NCBI GenBank assembly: GCA_027923505.1
Contig: BROI01000005.1
Span: forward strand, 124,001-188,000
Source: Mayamaea pseudoterrestris
Lineage: Eukaryota; Bacillariophyta; Bacillariophyceae; Sellaphorales; Sellaphoraceae
Direction: 5' to 3'
Length of the DNA stretch: 64,000 nucleotides
The position numbers were made by a program, and so were the translations under genes. Every line of letters starts with the position of its first letter. Position 1 is the stretch's first letter. The notes below the pieces were generated by a model. The model ran no database searches, was not told the origin of the DNA, and saw nothing but the letters and a program-made list of their open reading frames with translations. Positions 43,222 through 51,725 of this stretch are shown one piece after another.

Positions 43222-43920
43222 ATGGGCAAGCGTTTCCATTTGACAGCCGCAGCCGCAGCCGCTGCCATGATGGTGCTGCCGTCAACGACGCAAGCCTTTA
43301 GTGTTGCGCCTGCATTCACGATACGAAATCGAGCCCACATGACGGAAACGTCTCTATGTATGCTGCAGCACGTGAGCCGAAGTATTGCCAGCTACCAGCA
43401 GCGAGATGACCACAATGACTCGGCCATGTCAGCATCGAATGTTTCAGTGGATGCCTTGTCGTCGTCGGCCACAGAGGAAGAAGAATCTACAGATACTGGC
43501 GATGAACAAGTTGCACCACCACCAGTGACTCTGAATAACATGGAGAAGGCTTGGCGACACGTGAAGAAGCCACTCCTCTCCATTGGCGCCAAGGGCGCGA
43601 CTCCTTCGCACGGCAACTCGCTGCGCCAGCTATTGGAGGCGCACGGCGCCGTGAAAATCAAAGTCAACACGAAGCAGTTTAATAATTCACTGCAAGTTGC
43701 TTTCGAAACACTTTCTCGCTTGGCCGTGGAGGCTGGCGCCGCACAGCCGGAGCTACTGTGCGAGCGCACTTCGGAGAATGTTATATTGGTGGGCCGCAGG
43801 GGCATGCGCGCCATGATTGACGCCAACGAGTTTCCGCCGCCGCCACCGCCTCCGTACGTTTATGAAGCGTATGAAAAGCGAGACAAGGCAGTAGCAGCCA
43901 AGACGAGTGCTGCGCTGTGA
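43222..43920 (+). CDS. Plastid-targeted CRM-domain (YhbY-like) RNA-binding protein
   Basis: Single exon, 232 aa from the ATG at 43222. The start MGKRFHLTAAAAAAAMMVLPSTTQAFSVAPAF is a model bipartite plastid signal: signal peptide, then QAF|SVAP. An acidic Ser-rich linker follows. Residues about 105-200 form a CRM domain: KPLLSIGAKGATPSHGNSLRQLLEAH, VKIKVN, and NVILVGRRG. CRM proteins bind plastid introns or the pre-50S ribosome (YhbY). With one domain only, a ribosome-assembly role is the simpler guess. A Pro-rich run (PPPPPPP) precedes the C-terminus. Confidence 0.83.
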   Translation: MGKRFHLTAAAAAAAMMVLPSTTQAFSVAPAFTIRNRAHMTETSLCMLQHVSRSIASYQQRDDHNDSAMSASNVSVDALSSSATEEEESTDTGDEQVAPPPVTLNNMEKAWRHVKKPLLSIGAKGATPSHGNSLRQLLEAHGAVKIKVNTKQFNNSLQVAFETLSRLAVEAGAAQPELLCERTSENVILVGRRGMRAMIDANEFPPPPPPPYVYEAYEKRDKAVAAKTSAAL

Positions 43921-44125
43921 GTGGTTTGATTGAAAGAGTGAGGTGGGATGCCAGATATATTATGCTGTATTATATTTGCTTGTTGCGAGACGATTGTGTT
44001 TATAATTAATTTCGCAGGCTCGCAGTATGAAAATGAGCTAATGCTATGCATTATCAACATGCTTACTGTAATTACAAGTTACGAGATATCTCGCGTTACC
44101 ATTACCATTGTTAAACGCGTCATAG

Positions 44126-45259
44126 TCAATTTCTTGGTGCAGCTGCTTCTGTATCCTCGTCCACTCCGTGATCCGACTCGCTTTGGTCCTGCCGCAGAAA
44201 CGCCGCCACGTGATTTGCAACAACCTGCGCCGTATCTGGATCCGCATGAAAGTGGTGACTCCCCGGCAACGTCTCCACCATTTGCGGCTGCAGCAACTCT
44301 TGCATGTCATTCACATCCGCTTCACTGCGCGGCCATCCATCCTCCGCCAGTAGCAAGCACGTGGGAACACTTGACGCCTGCAGCGACTGGTACAAGCCAC
44401 GATTCATTTCGTACGTCCAGTACTGAATCGTGGGCCACTGCAAACGATGATCGTGTCGAAAGACGAAACCGTCGTCACTGGGTAGCGTACCTCTAGCGAC
44501 CAAGTCGCGCGCCGCCTCCTCGGACAGGTACTGGTTGCCGGGAAACTTGGTCGCCGTCATGCGTCGCGTGTGTATGGCTGCCTCCAAGTTGGGGTAGACG
44601 CGAGGTTTCTTGTCGCTCAACAGTGACGCTTGTCGTCGCTCCACGTGCGCCTTGACGTGGTGCACAACGTCTTTGGACTGCCGCGGCAGCGGAGCGGCAC
44701 CTTCCAGCAAGACGAGGCGATTGACTTGATTGCTGAAAGCTGCCGCGTAAATGCTGCTCACGGCGGCGCCCATGGAGTGGCCAATGAGTGTAAACTTGTT
44801 GTCGTTGAGTGGTGCGTCAACATCATGACTCGCTGCAGTACCTCCACTTTCATCAATATGACTATTTTTCCTCCAATCCAACAGTCTCACAGCTTCCGCC
44901 ACGTAAAAGACTGACTCGGACAAGACTGTCGGCGGAGCATCGATCGATCGATGACTGCTCCAGCCGTGACCCGGCAAGTCGAGCGCCACGAGATTGGTCT
45001 TGTATAAAGGCGACTCCAATTGCTCCAGCAACCGCGGCGCCAGGCGGTGAAAGGAGGCGCAATTATCCATCCAGCCGTGAATGCAGAGAATATTCTTCAT
45101 TGGCAAATGATTTTGAGTGTCGCTCTGGTGTGGCAGCGTCCACTGCTGGGCGGCCAATGCCACGCCGTCGGAACATGTCAATGTCAGTTCCGATACGATT
45201 GGCTTGATGGCGGTCGTCATGACGTGCTTGGCTCCCGACAAGGCTGCTGCCAATGACAT
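44126..45259 (-). CDS. Alpha/beta-hydrolase, SERHL-like
   Basis: Single exon, 377 aa, ATG at 45259. The alpha/beta-hydrolase fold is shown by ILCIHGWMDNCASFHRLAP (oxyanion loop), LVALDLPGHGWSSHR, the nucleophile elbow LIGHSMGAAVSS, and the C-terminal His in LPGSHHFHADP. The H-G-W-x-D-N motif is that of serine hydrolase-like (SERHL) proteins. The Asp of the triad probably lies in LLLAEDGWP. An inserted loop (HIDESGGTAASHDVDAPLNDNK) extends the region before the elbow. No targeting peptide is clear. Substrate unknown. Confidence 0.83.
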   Translation of the reverse strand: MSLAAALSGAKHVMTTAIKPIVSELTLTCSDGVALAAQQWTLPHQSDTQNHLPMKNILCIHGWMDNCASFHRLAPRLLEQLESPLYKTNLVALDLPGHGWSSHRSIDAPPTVLSESVFYVAEAVRLLDWRKNSHIDESGGTAASHDVDAPLNDNKFTLIGHSMGAAVSSIYAAAFSNQVNRLVLLEGAAPLPRQSKDVVHHVKAHVERRQASLLSDKKPRVYPNLEAAIHTRRMTATKFPGNQYLSEEAARDLVARGTLPSDDGFVFRHDHRLQWPTIQYWTYEMNRGLYQSLQASSVPTCLLLAEDGWPRSEADVNDMQELLQPQMVETLPGSHHFHADPDTAQVVANHVAAFLRQDQSESDHGVDEDTEAAAPRN

Positions 45260-45673
45260 TGTCAGAGAAAGGAGAAGTAAAAGAAAAATTTTTCAATCCT
45301 GTCGCTTTCTGCTGGGCGCAGTTCTTGTGTCTTGTGTGAAGAATGAACGAGTCTGACGACGAATGAGTCTCGTTATAAGTGAACGGCGACGGTGACGATT
45401 TGTAAACAGTGCCAGAACTGCAGCTTGCTTTTAAAGTTTGTTAATCAATCTAGTTGTGTGAATATATGAGCAAATGAAGCTTCCTTCATGTTCCAAACGA
45501 ATGAATGATGACGGCGCTTTGTCGACGCATTCATCATCATGGCGGACTTCGAAGGAACACGACTGCGAAATGTCGCATCGCGACCGATTGACTTATCGCC
45601 AAAACCGCGACGAGCCGTCTCTATCGCGCGAATTGTTGCAATCTTTGTTCCACTTGCTCGTCTCCAACTCGTA
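45260..45673. promoter_or_regulatory. Divergent intergenic region hydrolase / NTPase
   Basis: These 414 bp lie between two divergent genes. The NTPase frame is open upstream to an ATG at 45539, so part of this may be coding if that start is used. No motif stands out. Confidence 0.4.
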
Positions 45674-47776
45674 ATGAAGTCATTGCATGTCTTGTCTCTG
45701 AACTCACTAGTTTCCTTCATTGCCACTGGCATTACTCATGAAGGAGCCGAAGCATTCACGCTCGTTCCGCATTCTATAGGCCGACGATATCAGCAACCAC
45801 CATTTCGCGTCGGCTCCGTCTCCTCTACGTCATTACACAAGACCAAGAAGATATTCGTGCGTACAAGTAATGGAAGTCTCACGGACCATACAATCTCGAG
45901 TGAAAAAGCGTTCATCCTGTTTCGCCAAAAAATGGGTGCGGACCATGTCGTCGACGAACGCAACCACAATCCCGTTCACCTTTTCAAAGAACTCGTGAAT
46001 GGAAACGTTTACTCACTGGCATGACACCAATGGGCGAATGATGACTCGTCAAATGCAAGCTTACTGCAGCCGTATGAGGAACCTTCTGTTCGTTTCGACT
46101 ATGATTCACTTCCGTCGCTCTCGGATGTTCGTCCACTTATTCCGCTTCGCTTTGACAAGCCAAACAAGTTTGTCCGCCACAATGACTATCTAGAGTTGCT
46201 CTTTCAAGATATAAGCTCCCAGCTAGAGCAAGAGGGGCGCGTTCCCCCAATGTGTCTCGTGGGCTGCAGCCGCAGTGGCAAGACGGCGACTCTGGACGAA
46301 ATTGCCAATGGATTGCCAAGCTATTTTGCCGCCAATGGCAGGGAGCCAGTGACAATACTCTACGTTACCTTCAACGATTATTCATCCACGTTCCTATTTG
46401 ACCGGCATGATCCATTTCAGGCGCTTTGTCAACGTCTCGTGTTTGTTGCCAGTGAAGGAAACAATGGCGATCAACCGCCGTCATACTACATGGGTCGTTT
46501 CCAAACACTCCGCGGACAACACTACCAACACGATCCATCTGACGTTTGGAAATGGCTGGGCAACAATCGAGTGATTCTACTCATTGACGAGTTGAGTAAT
46601 TTGAGACTAACGTCAAACGATGAGTCCGATCTTGGAGCTTTTCTGCGCGACACCTTTCTTGACCTACCTGGCCGTTATCTCATTTTTACCTCGCACGTGC
46701 TAGGCGCAGTGGAGACCGTGTTGGATAACGTGGATAGCTCCGGAGGAAGCAGTCGAACGGTAATTGTGCAGCGTCTACCGATTGCTTTCGACTTGAATGA
46801 CGCCGTCCTTCACCTTGACCCTCGTATGCGTGGGCCTTGCCAAGCGTTGTACCACGGCCTTGTTCCAGGATTGATCTACGATCAGCGAGAACGACGGCAT
46901 GCAAACCTCAAGCAGAAAGCAGCCTTGAGAATTTTCAACTCGCGAGAGATGCATGACAAGGAAAAGTGGATCAAGTCTATTTTAAACTCCTTCGTTTCGG
47001 GTAATGGCGACAAGGTTCCTCCTGAACTCCACATTCTGCTTACAGCTATTCCACACGATACAGCCTATCCTCCAAGTAGGAATCTCGCCAAGATTTCTTG
47101 GGCACCGTCAATACTTCAGTGTGTCTTGCGGAATACGGAGCTGCAGGAGAAGAGCTGGCTTCTCGAAGCAAAGGAGAGCTTGGCATTGTTGTGCGACCGT
47201 TTAAAAGCGGCTGACGGACCATCGGTGAATGGTTACAAGTATTTATTTGCGATTGCCTACTTGTCCCGCAGCATTGCAGAACACCCATTTGGTGACGTAC
47301 TGCCCGCGGCGTGGTTCGATGAGCCCGGACTCCAAGTGCAATGGAACCCTTTCAATCTGTCGCTTATCGAAAGTCTGTCGTTCAACGACTCTGTCAAGTG
47401 GTGCGAGTTGGAAAGGAGTGTCAATGTCAAAGGTCCACAACCCACCATTGCAATCTTCTTTTCAGACTGCAAGTACTTTGAGAGATATGACTTGATTGCG
47501 CTGCTGATGAAGAATGACACCATTGTTGATCAGAGGGCGTTCCAGCTCACGCAAACATCAGCGAATGCGAGGTTGGACCCATTGGATGATTTCAAGGGGG
47601 AAAGCTACTTAGTCGAGGGCATTGCATTAGAAGAGATGTCTCGCAATGCACAGAAGTGGAATGTTATGAACGACGTTGATTGTGAAGGATATTTCGGCGT
47701 ATCGGGTAGGCATTGGACTCCAACAATGTGGAATCGGTTGAAGAAGACGTTCCGTAAAGCGAGAACAGAATCTTGA
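45674..47776 (+). CDS. Crinkler/RHS-type P-loop NTPase with organelle presequence
   Basis: Two exons, 45674-45994 and 46070-47776 (phase 0, 75-bp intron), 675 aa. The NTPase core has Walker A GCSRSGKT (about 172-179) and Walker B VILLIDEL (Asp280, Glu281). Between them lies LYVTFNDYSS, and after them FTSHVLGAVETVL and SSRTVIVQRLP. This motif set, with a Y-V-T-F-N-x-x-S strand, is typical of the NTPases of oomycete Crinklers and trypanosome RHS proteins. The C-terminal 130 residues (AIFFSDCKYFERYDLIAL ...) sit where those families carry a nuclease-like domain; a PD-(D/E)xK fold is possible but not proven. Unlike Crinklers, no ubiquitin-like LFLAK header is present. Instead, the ATG at 45674 gives MKSLHVLSLNSLVSFIATG... 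ending at AEAF|TLVP, a plastid-type presequence. An upstream ATG at 45539 would mask it. Confidence 0.75.
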
Positions 47777-48167
47777 GCAGCAGCGAGATTTGCATTAAAC
47801 AAGCCAGCACGCTAAAAGGAGGACATGTAAGGATGGCTGAGGAAGCGCAGCTGATCTGAGGAGCTGATTGCTCGTTTTCATCGTGCTGCGTCGAAAGTTC
47901 ACCATTGACGCATCGTGCTGCGTGCCAAGTTCACCAATGACGCATCGCGCTGCGACGAACAAACGCCCCGTTTGGTATCGCACGTTAGTCTGGTGTTGTT
48001 AAACTACGTATAGTCGTTTGAGGTCATTGATGGAAGCGAACCTTGGCGCTGAGCGATTTTTTTAGCAGGCGGCAACTTTTGAAACCGTTACGACAGTTTC
48101 GGGCGAAAACCATCACGACGACACCACGATGTTAACCATGCATAATGACGAGAACTCGAGAGGAATC
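47777..48167. other. Intergenic, with short tandem repeat
   Basis: This gap between two plus-strand genes holds a 32-bp tandem repeat (47879-47958) and in-frame upstream ATGs of the next gene at 48129 and 48138. Nothing else is seen. Confidence 0.45.
47879..47958. repeat. 32-bp tandem repeat, about 2.5 units
   Basis: Units start at 47879, 47911 and 47943 with catcg[tc]gctgcg and continue with [a]agttcacca[ta]tgacg. The third unit is partial. Units differ at a few bases. The array lies about 200-290 bp before the start of the epimerase-like gene. Confidence 0.8.
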
Positions 48168-49175
48168 ATGAGACTGTCATATTCACTGTTGCTGCTGCTG
48201 AAACTAGTCATCACTGCGAATGCCTTTTCTGCCATGATTCATGACACTGAACGTCTTCACCGCCTCATGATTCTGGGCCACGGCCGCGTCGGTCGTAGGG
48301 TGGCCGATCTCGTTCAACAAGACAATCAGCAACGAGGCAATGGCAACAATGCCATGAAAATACTGGCAACCACGAGGAAACCAATTTCAACGAGTCCAGC
48401 GAGCGACAGTTCTGTGGAATTGGTGCCATTCGACCAAGCCGTCCATCATTTCGACTCGTGCTCCCACGTGTTGATATCCATGCCATTGGATGCGTTTGCC
48501 AATTATTTTGAGAGTAGCAGCAGCATACTGCAAGCCATGATGAATGCATCCAGCATTCGCTGGATTGGAGTCGTTTCGTCAACCAGTGTCTACGGCAATC
48601 ACAATGGCGCATGGGTGACGGAGGAGTCGCCGTGTTTCGACGGCAAGCCAAGCTACTTGCACGTCGAGCGATACTTGATGAAGCAACGCCCGAAACAAGT
48701 ATGCGTTTTTCGATGCGCCGGCATCTATGGAGAAAAGCAGTCCGCCTTGCATACCATTTGGAAGCAAGGTGCAGCAAAGGATGCGGCAAGGGCAGTGGAC
48801 GATGGTTCGGTGACGAATCGCATTCACGTCGACGACTTGGCGCAAGCTGTCTTTGTCGCTCTGCAGCGAGGAGCCACCGGCATTTACAACTTGTCGGACG
48901 ATGAACCTGCCTCGCGTCATGTCGTCATGCAGTATGCACGCGAGCTGTTCCAAAATATTGGAGTAACAGTAAAGTCAAAGTCGCCGCTGCCAGCGACAAG
49001 CACTAACGACGCATCAACCAACCGCAGCAGTCGCACGAGCCGTAGGCTATCTGACCAAAAGCGAGTCAGCAATCAAAAAATGCGAACGGATCTGTTGCCA
49101 GAGCTACAATTTCCAACCTACCGAGAGGGATTGCAAGCAATATTAAACGATCGGACCAATCCGTGGTGGAATTGA
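48168..49175 (+). CDS. Plastid-targeted atypical SDR / NAD-dependent epimerase-like protein
   Basis: Single exon, 335 aa from the ATG at 48168; ATGs at 48129 and 48138 are in frame. MRLSYSLLLLLKLVITANAF|SAM is a signal peptide with the plastid Phe motif. The Rossmann motif is LMILGHGRVGRRVADLV (GxGxxG), followed by VLISMP, VVSSTSVYG, FRCAGIYG, RIHVDDLAQAVFVAL and GIYNLSDDEP, the order of extended SDRs similar to bacterial YeeZ. The C-terminal VSNQKMRTDLLPELQFPTYREGL also fits YeeZ-type proteins. The usual Y-x-x-x-K pair reads SYLHVERYLM, so the lysine is replaced; catalysis may be altered or the protein may only bind the cofactor. Reaction unknown. Confidence 0.78.
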   Translation: MRLSYSLLLLLKLVITANAFSAMIHDTERLHRLMILGHGRVGRRVADLVQQDNQQRGNGNNAMKILATTRKPISTSPASDSSVELVPFDQAVHHFDSCSHVLISMPLDAFANYFESSSSILQAMMNASSIRWIGVVSSTSVYGNHNGAWVTEESPCFDGKPSYLHVERYLMKQRPKQVCVFRCAGIYGEKQSALHTIWKQGAAKDAARAVDDGSVTNRIHVDDLAQAVFVALQRGATGIYNLSDDEPASRHVVMQYARELFQNIGVTVKSKSPLPATSTNDASTNRSSRTSRRLSDQKRVSNQKMRTDLLPELQFPTYREGLQAILNDRTNPWWN

Positions 49176-49293
49176 CGAACACGAGAGTCAGGGAATGACA
49201 GACATGCAATTTGTTATTCATATATTGAAGTATTACTACTGATGTTGTAGAGATAGAACGAACGAGTCGTTCCCAGTTCCCAGTGGAATCAAT

Positions 49294-51510
49294 TTACAAC
49301 ACGAAATTGTCCGCCGATGAATCGTCGCCATTAAACTGGTCCAGTTTCAAGGCGCGGCAGACAGCATTGCACTCGTGAGTTCGAAAGAAGTGTCCAATGC
49401 CAGTCATTCCCAAGTCAGTGCGCCGATGCCCACTATTCTTTTTATTTCCATTTTGCTTGGTCTTGCGGTTGCAAATGCATGGGTCGGTCAGTCTATATCG
49501 CAGAGTCTGGCCTTCCTCGTTCAAGACGCCCTGGAGGTCACAAACCAGCAGCTCCTCATTCGAATCTACATATGTCCAGTGCGAAAAGGTATGAAGAAAG
49601 TCATCCAAGTAAACCGTCCCAGTGACAAGTCTTATTCGTTTGCTCAATGGTCTCGTTTTGCAAACATATCCACTATTTCCATTGTACTTGGTCCACTTGC
49701 CATCCAAATATTCTTCCACCAGCAAGGCGCGAAAGGTCTCGTCGGCGATCCCATATTTGTACACTGAGCAATTCAAGAAAGAAATGGTAGGAGCTTTTTT
49801 ACCCGAGTCGGCGGCGTTCAAAAGGTTGCACATTGACACAACTTGATTAAACCTCTCAGCGAACAAATTGGCCTTTAGTTGCTCGCGGCAGATTTCTTCG
49901 TAAAAAGTCATTTGCTGATCCGCAGTCTGATAGGATATGCTTTCTTTGGCTACCAATGGCTTTCCAAGACGCTTTCGGTCGGGGTCGATGTCGTAGCACT
50001 TGTACGCATAGCATTCTATGCCATTGCCGAAGGGCTGCTGTTGGATCATAAAGCCGATTGCTTGTCTATTCAAGAACATGTGTTCGTCCCAAGGACCATC
50101 GTTCTCTTCGTCAGGGTCAGTTTCCAAGCACCAGCGGCGTACTCCTTTCATGAATATGATATTCATGTTGTCCCTTTCTAGTGCTAGCCAGTCACAAGCC
50201 TTGTTCACTAATTTTGTTTGCGACTGAATGTCGCGAGTACTGACCTTAAAAGCGGCTCTTTTTCGGTTACGTGCTGCGGGACGTTGTCGAGTGAACTGAA
50301 CGCTCGTGTATACCCCAAGCATGCGCAGAACTCGCACCGTGGTTGAAAGCGCTGTAGTATCATCCCGTTTTCCGCCCAATCCAACAACTTTAAAGGCCAA
50401 TTTCGGTCCAAACCTATCTGCCAACTGGCGAAGAGTTCGGGCATGATCGTCGGGGAGCAAGTAATCGGCGGATGGTCTGCCTTGAGTCAAAACGACGAGA
50501 GCAAGTGATGGGAGAGCTTCAAACCGCATTCCTTTACTTTGCCGAAGCTGATGTTTTAACAGTTTATCCACAGCTTCTTGCTTTTCGTTGTACCCGTAAT
50601 ACGTGTGGCTTACAGGTTGAGCCGATGGCTTCTTCAAGCGTAGTTTGTTGAAAAGAATCCAATCCAATGGCGCCTCACAGAATACTGACCCATGGTCATG
50701 CATCTCAAAGATAGACATTGTATGGATTCCGCCATCGCCTTCAGCTACGCCATTTAGCTGTTCAGCAATGTATTCCAATGCCGGTAGTCTATAGGCCGCT
50801 CGTGCTTTCTCCGCCGATCCATACTTATCGACAATGAGAATGGTATGAGTTGCGCACATCATTGGCTTTAACTGAATGGCCCGCATCAGCTCATCATGTT
50901 TCTGGTGCATAGCTGGCGTAGTATAAGCTTTAGGAACAACTCCCGGTTGTCGGAAGGAGGTGATTTCGCGGCGACTCGTCCAGTCAGTCACGTACATGAT
51001 TCCATTGTAGTAGTAGACCCAGCGCGGTTCTCCGGTATGCTCATCGGGATAGCCCAGGATTTTGATTCCATACTTGACGCATGCGTGCAAGTCTTGTTTT
51101 AAAATGTTGCGTTCTGTACGGCGAGCTCGACCATGCTTGCTGGAAAGAATTGTCATTTCCTCAATTCTTGTCGTCTCGGCGGTGGCGATCGAATCATCCT
51201 CAGTTTCCGTGGAATTTTCATCAAAAAGAGTACCCGAGGAACCCTCCATGAAGATAAAGTCGCCTTCTGATGATTTTAGATCATCATTGAATATATAATT
51301 CTTTCGTTGGTGAACGAGAATCAAGGCCTTTTCAAACGATACAGCTGATTCATTGGCTGTATTACTTGTCGACTCATTCGATTGACTCGAATACAAAAAA
51401 TTTGCAAGCTTCCTTGGAGGGGATGATTGGGCTGGTGAGGTTGATGCCATGGTTGGTGGAAACAAAATCGGGGATGTGAGCGTCAGTTTCGCTGCAAAAC
51501 TCACGGTCAT
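49294..51510 (-). CDS. Alpha-kinase with N-terminal VWA-like region
   Basis: Single exon, 738 aa, ATG at 51510 (a second ATG at 51453). The C-terminal 300 residues are an atypical alpha-kinase (MHCK/eEF2K type): PLVAKESISY with the ATP-binding Lys, ELLVCDLQGVLN, RLTDPCICN, LGMTGIGHFFRTHECNAVCRALKL. The H-x-C-x3-C at the end is the structural zinc site of this family. The middle part (TILIVDKYGSAEKARAAYRL ... ALVVLTQGRPSADYLL ... FKVVGLGG) reads like a von Willebrand factor A fold with a degenerate metal site, as in the VWKA kinases of slime moulds and some algae. The N-terminus is Ser-rich. It shares a 215-bp promoter region with the CXC gene. Confidence 0.85.
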   Translation of the reverse strand: MTVSFAAKLTLTSPILFPPTMASTSPAQSSPPRKLANFLYSSQSNESTSNTANESAVSFEKALILVHQRKNYIFNDDLKSSEGDFIFMEGSSGTLFDENSTETEDDSIATAETTRIEEMTILSSKHGRARRTERNILKQDLHACVKYGIKILGYPDEHTGEPRWVYYYNGIMYVTDWTSRREITSFRQPGVVPKAYTTPAMHQKHDELMRAIQLKPMMCATHTILIVDKYGSAEKARAAYRLPALEYIAEQLNGVAEGDGGIHTMSIFEMHDHGSVFCEAPLDWILFNKLRLKKPSAQPVSHTYYGYNEKQEAVDKLLKHQLRQSKGMRFEALPSLALVVLTQGRPSADYLLPDDHARTLRQLADRFGPKLAFKVVGLGGKRDDTTALSTTVRVLRMLGVYTSVQFTRQRPAARNRKRAAFKVSTRDIQSQTKLVNKACDWLALERDNMNIIFMKGVRRWCLETDPDEENDGPWDEHMFLNRQAIGFMIQQQPFGNGIECYAYKCYDIDPDRKRLGKPLVAKESISYQTADQQMTFYEEICREQLKANLFAERFNQVVSMCNLLNAADSGKKAPTISFLNCSVYKYGIADETFRALLVEEYLDGKWTKYNGNSGYVCKTRPLSKRIRLVTGTVYLDDFLHTFSHWTYVDSNEELLVCDLQGVLNEEGQTLRYRLTDPCICNRKTKQNGNKKNSGHRRTDLGMTGIGHFFRTHECNAVCRALKLDQFNGDDSSADNFVL

Positions 51511-51725
51511 GTTGAATCATGCCGGAACAATTGGGCGAAGATAATATCAATGAAGAATCGTCCGGCGCGATGGCGCGGGGCGCGCCAGGCGAAAACCGTT
51601 ATTAATACGACGTGGCGCGGTCACACTCGTCCGATTCTTTCTCCGCCATGGGAAAAAATTGGATAACCCAAATTTCGTAGTTTGTAAAATCAGTACCTTG
51701 GTAGCTCGCCTCAAATCATTTTAGC
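51511..51725. promoter_or_regulatory. Bidirectional promoter alpha-kinase / CXC gene
   Basis: 215 bp between divergent start codons. It contains cgcgatggcgcggggcgcgccaggcg with GGCGCGCC at 51579-51586, the same palindrome as in the RING/PCMT promoters. Confidence 0.45.
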
